The notes: generated by a model from the sequence alone, not told the origin. A DNA stretch of 64,000 nt from Pedobacter sp. SL55 (GCF_026625705.1 NZ_CP113059.1:2790001-2854000); one strand, 5' to 3'. Shown: positions 41,158-49,181, counted from the first letter of the stretch. Made by a program: numbers and translations.

Positions 41158-41925
41158 ATGCAGGAATTGAAAGATAAGGTAGTTGTAATTAGCGGCGCAT
41201 TGGGCGATATCGGATTGGCCATTGCAACCGCTTATTTAAAAGCGCAATCTATTGTGGTGCTAAGCGATATCGTGCCTTTAGATAAAGCAGAAGAAAAATT
41301 ACTTTTGTTAAAAGACTACAACGGTAATTTCGAATACAAATCTTTAAACGTTGCTGATTATAACGATGTGGAAGTTTTTATCAACTACGTTGTAGAAAAA
41401 TACGGTAGAATAGATCATTGTATTGCTAATGCAGCGAGGGTAACTATCAAAGATTTTAAAACTTTAAGTCCAGAAGAGTGGTCTACAGAAATGCGTGTTA
41501 ACGTAGATGGAGCCTTCTATTTTGCCAATTTTGCCGCTAAAAACATGGTACAGCAACAAGTTAAGGGAAGTATCCTTTTCTTGGGCAGTTGGGCTGCACA
41601 TGCGGTTCATCAAAATTTGCCAGCTTATAGTGTTTCTAAAGCTGCTGTACGGATGATTAATCAAACCATGGCGCTAGAATATGCTACAAATGGTATCCGA
41701 GTGAATGAAATTGCACCAGGTTACGTTAATGCAGGTTTAAGTAAAACGGTGTGGAGCGAGTTACCAGAGCAAAAATCAATCTCGCAAAATAAAGTTCCAC
41801 TAGGTAAAATTATGGAAGCTGATGAAGTAGCTGCACAAGTGTTATGGCTAAATTCTAGCCAATGCCAACACGTAACGGGTTCTACTTTTTTAATGGATGG
41901 CGGACTTTCGCTACTTAGACCTTAA
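41158..41925 (+). CDS. Short-chain dehydrogenase/reductase
   Basis: 255 residues, classical SDR: cofactor loop VVISGALGDIGLAIATAYLK (a variant of TGxxxGIG), NAARV in the NNAG position, catalytic Ser in LFLGSWAAHA, and YSVSKAAV as YxxxK. It is likely NAD-dependent given the Asp after strand two (LSDIVPLDKAEE). In context it could oxidise a 2-keto-3-deoxy acid to a diketo acid, feeding the FAH-family hydrolase at 45925. This follows the non-phosphorylative fucose/rhamnose scheme and is inference. Confidence 0.87.
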   Translation: MQELKDKVVVISGALGDIGLAIATAYLKAQSIVVLSDIVPLDKAEEKLLLLKDYNGNFEYKSLNVADYNDVEVFINYVVEKYGRIDHCIANAARVTIKDFKTLSPEEWSTEMRVNVDGAFYFANFAAKNMVQQQVKGSILFLGSWAAHAVHQNLPAYSVSKAAVRMINQTMALEYATNGIRVNEIAPGYVNAGLSKTVWSELPEQKSISQNKVPLGKIMEADEVAAQVLWLNSSQCQHVTGSTFLMDGGLSLLRP

Positions 41926-41940
41926 TCTATCGAATTTAAT

Positions 41941-43308
41941 ATGGCTACTGTATCTTCAAACTCAGTTACTTCATTAAAATTTCAAATTGTAGAGACTGAT
42001 ATTACGCCTCCCAAAGGAATTTATTCGAGAAATTGGGGTGCCGCAAAGTTTGATGTGGCTTCTGGTGTACACAAACCATTATTTCTATCGTGTTTAGTTA
42101 CACAGAGTGATGATGGTATTTTAGGAGTAGTCATTGCAGCAGATTTAGGTTGGTGGAAGAATAATGATGATGAACGAAGTTTAAGAACGGCAATTCTTAC
42201 AGCCTGTGGTTTACAGGAGCAACAGCTACTATTTTGCCTATCACACACCCATGCCGGGCCAAGTATTTGCACTAACGATAAGGACCAAAATGGAGGGAAA
42301 CTTATTATTCCATATTTGGAGTTTTTGAAGAAAACAGCCATTGAAAGCATAAACAATGCTAAAGAAAATTTGACTGATGGTTTTCTGTCTTGGGAGTACG
42401 GATGTTGCGATTTAGCAACAAAGAGAGATTTGAATGTGAATGGTGGATACCTAATTGGTTATGACCCATCTGCAAATGCAGACCAAACACTTTTGGTGGG
42501 AAAATTAAGCAATGCTGACGGAGAACTGAAAGCGGTAATTTGCAATTATGCTTGTCATCCCACTACGTTTGCTCATGAAAATATACTCATTTCGCCAGAT
42601 TACGTTGGTGCAATGCGTGAACTAATTGCTGAAAAATTAAATGTGCCTACTGTCTTTTTGCAAGGCGCATCTGGAGATTTGGCACCTAAAAAACAATACG
42701 TTGAAGATCCCGAAATAGTAGATGCCAATGGTAGAAAATTGGGTTATGCCATTTTATCGACTTTAGAAAATACATCGCCCGTTGGCAAAAAATGGACTTT
42801 TGACTACGCTTTGCAGTCTGGTGCGCCTTTAGCTATTTATGCGGAGAAAGAGACTATTGCCAACCAAACTTTTAAACAGCTGAAATTTGAAGTTAAAATT
42901 CCTTACAAGCAATTAGATTCTATCGAAAAAATAGAACAAGATTTTAACGCTTGCGAAGATAGGGTAATGAAAGATCGCTTATGGCGGAAGTTAAACACCC
43001 GTAAATCTATTGGAGAGCAAACTTATGCCGTATTGCCCGTATGGATTTGGCAATTTGGGGATGCTTTCGTAGTGGCACAAGCTAACGAAGTTTATGCTGT
43101 TGGGCAGGAACAGATTAGAGTACATTTTAAAGATAGGCATATAGTTTTTATCAACATCGCCAATGGTTATTTAGGTTATTTACCACCACAAGATTTGTAC
43201 GGAAAGGATATTTATGCCGTATGGCAAACACCTTTTGAAAAGGGCGGATTAGAGCTTTTAATTGCTGAAATAATTTCGAAAATAGAGCAGTTAACAACAA
43301 CCTCATAA
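41941..43308 (+). CDS. Neutral/alkaline ceramidase-like amidohydrolase, cytoplasmic
   Basis: 455 residues, matching the N-terminal catalytic domain of neutral ceramidases: VETDITPPKGIYSRNWG, VIAADLGWW, LSHTHAGPSICTND (zinc His pair), CNYACHPTTFAHEN (zinc His) and GASGDLAPKKQY. True ceramidases are secreted and have a C-terminal Ig-like domain; here there is neither signal peptide nor that domain. Within a sugar operon it more plausibly cleaves an N-acyl group from an amino-sugar metabolite. It lies 15 nt after the SDR gene and 28 nt before the symporter. Confidence 0.82.
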   Translation: MATVSSNSVTSLKFQIVETDITPPKGIYSRNWGAAKFDVASGVHKPLFLSCLVTQSDDGILGVVIAADLGWWKNNDDERSLRTAILTACGLQEQQLLFCLSHTHAGPSICTNDKDQNGGKLIIPYLEFLKKTAIESINNAKENLTDGFLSWEYGCCDLATKRDLNVNGGYLIGYDPSANADQTLLVGKLSNADGELKAVICNYACHPTTFAHENILISPDYVGAMRELIAEKLNVPTVFLQGASGDLAPKKQYVEDPEIVDANGRKLGYAILSTLENTSPVGKKWTFDYALQSGAPLAIYAEKETIANQTFKQLKFEVKIPYKQLDSIEKIEQDFNACEDRVMKDRLWRKLNTRKSIGEQTYAVLPVWIWQFGDAFVVAQANEVYAVGQEQIRVHFKDRHIVFINIANGYLGYLPPQDLYGKDIYAVWQTPFEKGGLELLIAEIISKIEQLTTTS

Positions 43309-43336
43309 AACAACCAAACTAACCAAACAACCTAAA

Positions 43337-44902
43337 ATGAAACTTGAATTAATTGATATCGCAATTTTTACCATTTATATTATTGGTATCGTTGCGTTAG
43401 GACTTTACGCTTCCAAGCAAAGTTCCAAATCGAAGAGAGATTATTTCCTAGCGGGAGATAAATTACCTTGGTGGATGATTGGCGGAAGTATCATCGCCGC
43501 TAATATCAGTAGCCATCATTTAGTAGGTGCAATGGGTGCGGCTTATGATAGAGGTTTTGTGGCCATTACCTTAGAATGGGGAGCTATATTGATTGGTTTC
43601 AATGCACTTTTGTGGATTTTTCTTCCTTTTTATATCAGAAACGGATTTTACACCGTTCCCGAATACCTAGAAAAACGTTTCGGAACTTCTGCAAGGGTGC
43701 TTTACGCTATCTTAATTTTGTTTACTTATATTTTTGTAGAGATAGGTGCGGTGTTGTATTTGGGCGGCTTAACACTGCATGCACTTTTTGATGTTCCAAT
43801 TTTCTACAGCATTATTGGTATGGCACTTTTAACAGGCTTATATACTATTTTAGGTGGGTTAAAAGCAGTAATATGGACTGAGATGGTGCAATTGGTAATT
43901 TTAGTCTTGGGCGGATTGGTACTTACTTTTGCTACTATCGATAAAGCTGGTGGTTTCGGTGCCATTGTAGAATCATCTAAAGATTGGAAAATGTTCTATC
44001 CAGCCAATGATCCAGATTTTCCTTGGACCATGTATTTAGGTGGTTTGCTTTGTATCAGCGTATTTTACTGCGCCACTAATCAGTTTATTGTGCAGCGAGT
44101 GCTGGCTGCAAAAAATGAATGGCATGGCCGTATGGGCGTTATCTTTGGCGATTACCTAAAGTTTTTTGTACCATTGATCATTACCATCCCAGCTTTGGTA
44201 GCTCCTGCATTTTTACCAGCACTAGAACAACCAGATTTACTATTTTCAACGCTAGTTAAAACCTTATTACCAAATGGCTTAATCGGTTTGGTAATGGCGG
44301 GCTTGATTTCGGCAATTATGTCGCATATTTCTGGAGCAATTAATTCTTGTACTACTATTTTAACGGTAGATGTTTACAGCGAATACATCAATAAAAATGC
44401 TACAGATGAACAAGCTATCCGTTTCGGAAAAAGGTCGGGCGTAGCCATCATATTCTTCGGGATTTGTAGCGCAGTTTTGTTACTCAGCTATTCTGACAAG
44501 CCAATATTCCTATATTTAATGAACCTTTACGGTTTATTTACTCCTGGTATCGCTACCATGTTTTTAATGGGCGTTTTTTGGAAAAAGACAAAATCGCAAG
44601 GTGCTTTAGCAGCAGGATTATTAACTATTCCACTTTCTTTGATCATGGAATTTACTTTCCCAGAAATGCCATTTTTTAACCGCACCGGAATTGTATTTTG
44701 GACCTGTATGATTGTTTGTGCTGTAGTAAGCTTACTTTTCAAACCAAAATCTGAATTAGAGTTAAACGGTTTAGTTATCGAATACGGAAAAGGTGGTGGA
44801 ATACCAAAATCAGAGCAGATCTATAAAGACATAAAAAATCCCACTTTGTGGTGGGCAATTATTACCGCTGCAGTATTGTATTTTTATGTGAGGTATTTTT
44901 AG
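43337..44902 (+). CDS. Sodium:solute symporter (SSS family, SGLT-like)
   Basis: 521 residues, about 13-14 transmembrane helices. Family signatures are clear: SSKSKRDYFLAGDKLPWWMIGGSIIAANIS, GFYTVPEYLEKRFG, YTILGGLKAVIWTEMVQ and QFIVQRVLAAKNEWHGR. It probably imports the sugar or sugar acid released in the periplasm, driven by Na+. It sits between the ceramidase-like and second Gfo/Idh genes, 2 nt before the latter. Confidence 0.9.
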   Translation: MKLELIDIAIFTIYIIGIVALGLYASKQSSKSKRDYFLAGDKLPWWMIGGSIIAANISSHHLVGAMGAAYDRGFVAITLEWGAILIGFNALLWIFLPFYIRNGFYTVPEYLEKRFGTSARVLYAILILFTYIFVEIGAVLYLGGLTLHALFDVPIFYSIIGMALLTGLYTILGGLKAVIWTEMVQLVILVLGGLVLTFATIDKAGGFGAIVESSKDWKMFYPANDPDFPWTMYLGGLLCISVFYCATNQFIVQRVLAAKNEWHGRMGVIFGDYLKFFVPLIITIPALVAPAFLPALEQPDLLFSTLVKTLLPNGLIGLVMAGLISAIMSHISGAINSCTTILTVDVYSEYINKNATDEQAIRFGKRSGVAIIFFGICSAVLLLSYSDKPIFLYLMNLYGLFTPGIATMFLMGVFWKKTKSQGALAAGLLTIPLSLIMEFTFPEMPFFNRTGIVFWTCMIVCAVVSLLFKPKSELELNGLVIEYGKGGGIPKSEQIYKDIKNPTLWWAIITAAVLYFYVRYF

Positions 44903-44904
44903 GT

Positions 44905-45876
44905 ATGAATAGAAGGAAATTTACTTTTGCTGCTGCTACGTTAGGCTTAGGCTCTGCTGTTTATGGAGCTAGCGCCTTCTCGTTTCCATCGTTAAAAAAG
45001 CGTGTTGGCGTGGTAGGTTTAGATTCTTCTCATGCCATTGCTTTTACCAAAGAACTTAATGCTAACACTACCAACGAGAGTTATAAAGGCTATCAGGTAG
45101 TGGCGGCCTATTCAATGGGAAGTCCTAGTATCCCTTTAAATGCAGAACGGATACCTAAGTTTACCGAAGAGATTAAGAAACTCGGTGTAGAAGTAGTAGC
45201 CAGTTTGGACGCTTTGCTTAGAAAAGTAGACGTAGTGCTCTTAGAAACTAACGATGGAAATGTACACTTACAACAAGCAGAAATTATCCTTAAAGCGAGA
45301 AAGCCCCTTTTTATTGATAAGCCTATCGCCAATAGTTATGAAGATGCCTCAAAAATATTTGAACTGGCGGATAAATACAAAACCCCAGTATTCTCAACCA
45401 GTTCGCTACGTTACATAACCGGTATAGAAGAAATAGACAAGAAAACGGTTTTAGGAGCTGATATTTATTCTCCTGCCTATACAGAGCCTTCGCACAAAGA
45501 TTTGTACTGGTATGGCATACATGGCGTAGAGATGTTGTTTACCCTGCTGGGCCAAAACTGTGTAAGTGTTCAAACACAGCATACCACAGATTTTGATAGC
45601 TATATTGGCGAATGGGATGGCGGTAGGATAGGTACTTTAAGAGGAATTAGAAAAGGTGCAGATGGTTTTGGAGGGGTGGTGTTTATCCAAGATAAGATAG
45701 TGCAATTAGGGGCTTTTCAGGGGTATAATCCCTTGTTAAAACAGATTATTTCCTTTTTTGAAACGGGCAAAGAACCTGTGCAAAGGCTAGAGACTTTAGC
45801 AGTTTGTAAATTTATAGACGCTGCTCATCAAAGTAGGTTAGAGGGGGGTACTAAAGTGATTTTAAATAATAAATAA
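44905..45876 (+). CDS. Second Gfo/Idh/MocA-family oxidoreductase, probably exported
   Basis: 323 residues from the ATG at 44905. MNRRKFTFAAATLGLGSAVY is a Tat-like signal. The Rossmann start is RVGVVGLDSSHAIAFTKELN, where the usual GxGxxG is degenerate, and FIDKPIANSYEDA is the family Lys loop. It differs clearly from the copy at 21227. The enzyme may act on a periplasmic intermediate; the degenerate dinucleotide motif leaves cofactor use open. It starts 2 nt after the symporter stop. Confidence 0.8.
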   Translation: MNRRKFTFAAATLGLGSAVYGASAFSFPSLKKRVGVVGLDSSHAIAFTKELNANTTNESYKGYQVVAAYSMGSPSIPLNAERIPKFTEEIKKLGVEVVASLDALLRKVDVVLLETNDGNVHLQQAEIILKARKPLFIDKPIANSYEDASKIFELADKYKTPVFSTSSLRYITGIEEIDKKTVLGADIYSPAYTEPSHKDLYWYGIHGVEMLFTLLGQNCVSVQTQHTTDFDSYIGEWDGGRIGTLRGIRKGADGFGGVVFIQDKIVQLGAFQGYNPLLKQIISFFETGKEPVQRLETLAVCKFIDAAHQSRLEGGTKVILNNK

Positions 45877-45924
45877 TTTTATCAATTGGTCGGTGTTAAG
45901 CGCTGGCCTTTATATTAATTAGAA

Positions 45925-46779
45925 ATGAAATTAATACGTTACGGAAATTTAGGACAAGAAAAAATTGGCGTTCAAATTGATGCTAAAAATTACGATTTAT
46001 CTTCTTTTGGAGAAGATTATAATGAGCAGTTTTTTGCTAATAATGGAATAGAACGTTTAAAGACGTTTGTTGAACAAAATAGAAATACACTAAAGGAAAT
46101 TCCAACAGCTAGTAGGATTGGAGCGCCTATCGCTCGTCCATCAAAGATTGTTTGTATTGGCTTAAATTATCTAGATCATGCCAATGAAACAGGAGCGGCT
46201 ATTCCGAAAGAGCCTATTATTTTCTTTAAGTCTACTACTTCTATTGTGGGGCCATTTGATAATATCATGTTGCCAAAAGATTCTGAAAAAACAGATTGGG
46301 AAGTAGAGTTTGGTGTAGTAATTGGCAAAACAGCAAGATATGTAGATGAAGCTAACGCAACAGAATACGTCGCCGGTTATGTATTAATTAACGACGTTTC
46401 AGAGCGTGAATTTCAGTTGGAACGAGGCGGTACTTGGGATAAGGGAAAAGGTTGTGATACTTTTGCGCCAATGGGACCATATTTGCTAACGAGAGATGAG
46501 ATGCCAGATATTTCGAATGTAGGTTTGTGGTTATCTGTAAATGGAGAAATGTACCAAAACGGAAATACCAAAAACTTAATTTTCTCTGTACCAGAGCTTA
46601 TTGCTTATGTTTCAAAATTTATGACTTTGTTGCCTGGAGATGTAATTTCTACAGGTACACCAGCTGGTGTTGGCTTAGGTTTTAAACCTCCAATTTATTT
46701 AAAGGAAGGAGATGTAGTAGAATTGGGTGCAGATGGATTAGGTGTGGCTAAGCAAACCGTCGTAGCATTTAATCTATAA
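45925..46779 (+). CDS. Fumarylacetoacetate hydrolase-family protein, probable 2,4-diketo-3-deoxy acid hydrolase
   Basis: 284 residues. The fold start is KIVCIGLNYLDHANETGAAI. Metal ligands are in WEVEFGVVIGKTA and INDVSEREFQLERGGTWDKG. FQLERGGTWDKGKGCDTFAP is the segment typical of diketo-acid hydrolases of the non-phosphorylative L-fucose/L-rhamnose routes and of ureidoglycolate-lyase-annotated relatives. Expected reaction: C-C hydrolysis to pyruvate plus a hydroxy acid. It closes the seven-gene run and is followed by a terminator. Confidence 0.85.
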   Translation: MKLIRYGNLGQEKIGVQIDAKNYDLSSFGEDYNEQFFANNGIERLKTFVEQNRNTLKEIPTASRIGAPIARPSKIVCIGLNYLDHANETGAAIPKEPIIFFKSTTSIVGPFDNIMLPKDSEKTDWEVEFGVVIGKTARYVDEANATEYVAGYVLINDVSEREFQLERGGTWDKGKGCDTFAPMGPYLLTRDEMPDISNVGLWLSVNGEMYQNGNTKNLIFSVPELIAYVSKFMTLLPGDVISTGTPAGVGLGFKPPIYLKEGDVVELGADGLGVAKQTVVAFNL

Positions 46780-46814
46780 ACGTAATTTTATCCATTTTTA
46801 GTGGCTTGTTAAAG

Positions 46815-46850
46815 TAAAAAGTTCTTAGCGCCTTTGCTAAGGACTTTTTA
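46815..46850 (+). terminator. Terminator at the end of the catabolic operon
   Basis: TAAAAAGTTCTTAGC (46815-46829) pairs with GCTAAGGACTTTTTA (46836-46850) with one G-U pair, loop of six. Confidence 0.85.
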
Positions 46851-46999
46851 CAAAATTGCTTAATGCAATATTTAATGCGATCACATCATCTTGGTAGTTG
46901 GGATATCTCTCTATATTTCGTACACTGTGATTTTGCTGGTTTACGGTTCCAATAGCTTGTTTTTCGAAAAACGGCACATCTATCACCAATCAGTTTACA
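46837..46999 (-). pseudogene. C-terminal fragment of an unidentified protein
   Basis: On the minus strand a frame reads VIDVPFFEKQAIGTVNQQNH, then SVRNIERYPNYQDDVIALNI to a stop at 46837-46839. Composition is protein-like, but there is a stop immediately upstream and no start. It ends 15 nt from an IS-like terminal repeat, so the rest was probably lost by that element. I do not recognise the family. Confidence 0.4.
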
Positions 47000-47014
47000 A
47001 TGTGTAGATTTCGT

Positions 47015-47408
47015 CAAAAGTGACCACCGCCTTCCGTTCCAAACTGGCCACCAGACCCACTATGCCCTTGATAATTCGATTTTCATAATATGGGGTCCAG
47101 GGAATTTCAAGTATTTACTCTTTCTAAGCCTCTTTTGCTACGCAAAAGGCTACATCTTCTCCGTTTATCAGCAAAATTCTGAACGAAAATCCAACTGCAT
47201 TAGAACGGACAAAAATCTTTCAATTTTACGCAAGTTTAAGAAGATATGAAGCATTTAAATTATAGTGGATACGTCAATACAGAACAATGATTTTAATTTT
47301 TAAAATCATTTATTAAGTCAGACGAATGATCACTTTTAAGCGAAATTAGGTGGATACTCTAGTGCGTAATATGTGGCCACTTTGTATAAAAAAAGGTGGT
47401 CACTTTTG
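47015..47408. mobile_element. Paired IS21-like ends enclosing about 0.4 kb, no transposase
   Basis: CAAAAGTGACCACC (47015-47028) and GGTGGTCACTTTTG (47395-47408) are perfect 14-bp inverted repeats. A second internal motif TGGCCAC occurs at matching distance inside each end (47050-47056; reversed at 47374-47380). Multiple internal repeats near each end are a feature of IS21-family elements. No istA/istB frame lies inside, so this is an internally deleted derivative. The family assignment is tentative. Confidence 0.4.
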
Positions 47409-47654
47409 GAATATCCCCCAGAAAAGATCAAAAAATTAAAATATGAACTATCAGAGGCAAAGAGACAAAACTCGAATATTTCAAACATTGATCGCATGAT
47501 TACACAGGCCGTAAATGCGCTTTCCCATCTCAGGACGCTATATTTGAGTTGTGATTTGCTAAAGAAAAGGCAAATTTTCGGTTGGATATTTCGTGAAAAC
47601 ATACGATTTGATGGAACAAATTATCGAACCACTAGATTGAACGAAAGAAGCTGA
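47373..47654 (+). pseudogene. C-terminal remnant of a serine recombinase
   Basis: 93 codons open into upstream repeat sequence. From about residue 14 it reads PPEKIKKLKYELSEAKRQNS, then SNIDRMITQAVNALSHLRTL and LLKKRQIFGWIFRENIRFDG, which is the tail of the large serine recombinases common in Bacteroidota mobile elements. The resolvase catalytic and recombinase domains are missing. The fragment overlaps the right IS21-like end, so one mobile element appears to have been inserted in or recombined with another. Confidence 0.55.
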
Positions 47655-47690
47655 ATTATATAATTGATTACCAAATAATTGGGAGGAAGC

Positions 47691-47729
47691 AAAAACGGGA
47701 AGTCACGTCTTTTGGAACGTGCCTTCCGT
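47691..47729 (-). terminator. Terminator at the downstream end of the tRNA/GIY-YIG array
   Basis: ACGGGAAGTCACGT and ACGTGCCTTCCGT pair with one or two mismatches. On the minus strand the stem is followed by a T-run (complement of 47691-47695). Confidence 0.6.
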
Positions 47730-47733
47730 TGAG

Positions 47734-47798
47734 TACTCAGAGCGGGAATCGAACCCGCACGCCTGTTGAGGGCATCCCGATTAAGATCGGGACGTGTC
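47734..47798 (-). repeat. tRNA-Leu 3'-half with hairpin in place of the anticodon arm, copy 1
   Basis: On the minus strand the variable arm, T arm (CGGGTTCGATTCCCG) and 3' acceptor TCTGAGTA of tRNA-Leu are intact. The anticodon arm is replaced by TCCCGAT-CTTA-ATCGGGA, a 7-bp stem with a 4-nt loop, and the 5' half is missing. It sits directly downstream of GIY-YIG copy 1. Confidence 0.75.
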
Positions 47799-48045
47799 AG
47801 CCATTGTTTGCAATCAGTGCTTCAATATATTTTCTGCTTTTTTTGGATTTGATTTCCATCTCACGTATGTTAGCTTCCGCTTTGGTCTGGAATTTTTCAG
47901 AGTAGGCTATTTTCCAAGGTCCCTTATTTCTGGTAGAAATCACGAAGCCATTATTATGCCTATCCAACCTAGCTGTCAGATCTTCGGTGTGTCCAATATA
48001 GAACCTTCCGCTCTTTTCAGATTGAAGTACATAGGTAAAAAACAT
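47797..48045 (-). CDS. GIY-YIG nuclease, tandem copy 1 (intact)
   Basis: 82 residues from the ATG at 48045 (MFFTYVLQSEKSG), the usual start of this family; an upstream ATG at 48069 adds eight. Single GIY-YIG domain: YVL, RFYIGHTEDLTARLDRHN with the catalytic Tyr and Arg, and a Glu in AEANIREMEIKSKK. The tail continues SRKYIEALIANNG. It is of the UPF0213/YhbQ-like small nuclease type. It is the only one of three tandem copies with an intact C-terminus, and its stop abuts a tRNA-Leu 3' half. Confidence 0.85.
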   Translation of the reverse strand: MFFTYVLQSEKSGRFYIGHTEDLTARLDRHNNGFVISTRNKGPWKIAYSEKFQTKAEANIREMEIKSKKSRKYIEALIANNG

Positions 48046-48097
48046 AGACCAAAAAATAAAAGCCATCATTTCTGATAGCTTTCCTTAGATTTTTATG

Positions 48098-48162
48098 TAC
48101 TCAGAGCGGGAATCGAACCCGCACGCCTGTTGAGGGCATCCCGATTAAGATCGGGACGTGTC
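48098..48162 (-). repeat. tRNA-Leu 3'-half with hairpin, copy 2
   Basis: Identical to copy 1 at 47734-47798, 364 bases away. Confidence 0.75.
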
Positions 48163-48177
48163 AGCCATTGTTTGCAA

Positions 48178-48408
48178 TCAGTGCTTCAATATATTTTCTG
48201 CTTTTTTTGATTTGATTTCCATCTCACGTATGTTAGCTTCAGCTTTGGTCTGGAATTTTTCAGAGTAGGCTATCTTCCAAGGTCCCTTATTTCTGGTAGA
48301 AATCACGAAGCCATTATTATGCCTATCCAACCTAGCTGTCAGATCTTCGGTGTGTCCAATATAGAACCTTCCGCTCTTTTCAGATTGAAGTACATAGGTA
48401 AAAAACAT
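48178..48408 (-). CDS. GIY-YIG nuclease, tandem copy 2 (altered C-terminus)
   Basis: Same protein as copy 1 up to EMEIKSKK, then AENILKH-stop. One G is missing compared with copy 1 (CTTTTTTTGA against CTTTTTTTGG on the plus strand), replacing the last 13 residues. The catalytic Tyr, Arg and Glu are all before the change. Two silent or conservative substitutions also separate it from copy 1. The start is taken at 48408 by analogy; 48432 is the alternative. Confidence 0.8.
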   Translation of the reverse strand: MFFTYVLQSEKSGRFYIGHTEDLTARLDRHNNGFVISTRNKGPWKIAYSEKFQTKAEANIREMEIKSKKAENILKH

Positions 48409-48460
48409 AGACCAAAAAATAAAAGCCATCATTTCTGATAGCTTTCCTTAGATTTTTATG

Positions 48461-48525
48461 TACTCAGAGCGGGAATCGAACCCGCACGCCTGTTGAGGGC
48501 ATCCCGATTAAGATCGGGACGTGTC
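48461..48525 (-). repeat. tRNA-Leu 3'-half with hairpin, copy 3
   Basis: Identical to copies 1 and 2, exactly 363 bases after copy 2. Confidence 0.75.
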
Positions 48526-48540
48526 AGCCATTGTTTGCAA

Positions 48541-48771
48541 TCAGTGCTTCAATATATTTTCTGCTTTTTTTGATTTGATTTCCATCTCACGTATGTTAGC
48601 TTCAGCTTTGGTCTGGAATTTTTCAGAGTAGGCTATCTTCCAAGGTCCCTTATTTCTGGTAGAAATCACGAAGCCATTATTATGCCTATCCAACCTAGCT
48701 GTCAGATCTTCGGTGTGTCCAATATAGAACCTTCCGCTCTTTTCAGATTGAAGTACATAGGTAAAAAACAT
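48541..48771 (-). CDS. GIY-YIG nuclease, tandem copy 3 (altered C-terminus)
   Basis: It appears identical in sequence to copy 2, including the missing G and the AENILKH ending, and differs from copy 1 at the same three sites. The 2/3 duplication is therefore the youngest event. Start 48771, alternative 48795. It lies immediately downstream (on the minus strand) of the complete tRNA-Leu at 48824-48908 and would be co-transcribed with it. Confidence 0.8.
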   Translation of the reverse strand: MFFTYVLQSEKSGRFYIGHTEDLTARLDRHNNGFVISTRNKGPWKIAYSEKFQTKAEANIREMEIKSKKAENILKH

Positions 48772-48823
48772 AGACCAAAAAATAAAAGCCATCATTTCTG
48801 ATAGCTTTCCTTAGATTTTTATG

Positions 48824-48908
48824 TACTCAGAGCGGGAATCGAACCCGCACGCCTGTTGAGGGCACAGGATTTTAAGTCCTGCGTGTCTACCAGTTCCACC
48901 ATCTGAGC
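48824..48908 (-). tRNA. tRNA-Leu (TAA), copy 1
   Basis: 85 nt. The acceptor GCTCAGA pairs with TCTGAGT, discriminator A; the anticodon stem CAGGA/TCCTG with loop CTTAAAA gives anticodon TAA; a long variable arm and T arm CGGGTTCGATTCCCG are present. CCA is not encoded. Its acceptor differs from copy 2 (GCTGAAG/CTTCAGT), with compensating changes on both sides. Its 3' half is the one repeated in the GIY-YIG array. Confidence 0.9.
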
Positions 48909-48935
48909 CTTTAAACATGGCGCTTGCTTATTGAC

Positions 48936-48984
48936 GGCATCCCGATTTTCATCGGGACGTGTCTACCAGTTCCACCACTTCAGC
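48936..48984 (-). pseudogene. tRNA-Leu 5'-half ending in a CCCGAT hairpin
   Basis: On the minus strand the acceptor 5' strand GCTGAAG and D arm (TGGTGGAACTGGTAGACACG) match tRNA-Leu copy 2. The anticodon arm is replaced by TCCCGATGAAAATCGGGA and the gene then ends. It is the mirror partner of the 3' halves in the array. Confidence 0.7.
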
Positions 48985-49036
48985 AAAAGCATAATGCTTT
49001 CTAAAATTAAATGCCTCCTGGTAGGAAGGCATTTAG

Positions 49037-49109
<73 letters not shown>

Positions 49110-49181
49110 ATTGTTAATATCATCCGATATTTTATATATTTTTAAATTTTATTTTCAAGGCATCATCATCATGAAATCTTG

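Noticed and set aside
47797..48075. Plus-strand frame opposite GIY-YIG copy 1
   Set aside because: It is the antisense shadow of the nuclease gene.
47734..48525. CRISPR array
   Set aside because: The repeats are 363-bp units containing genes, without short repeats and spacers. No cas gene was seen in the window.
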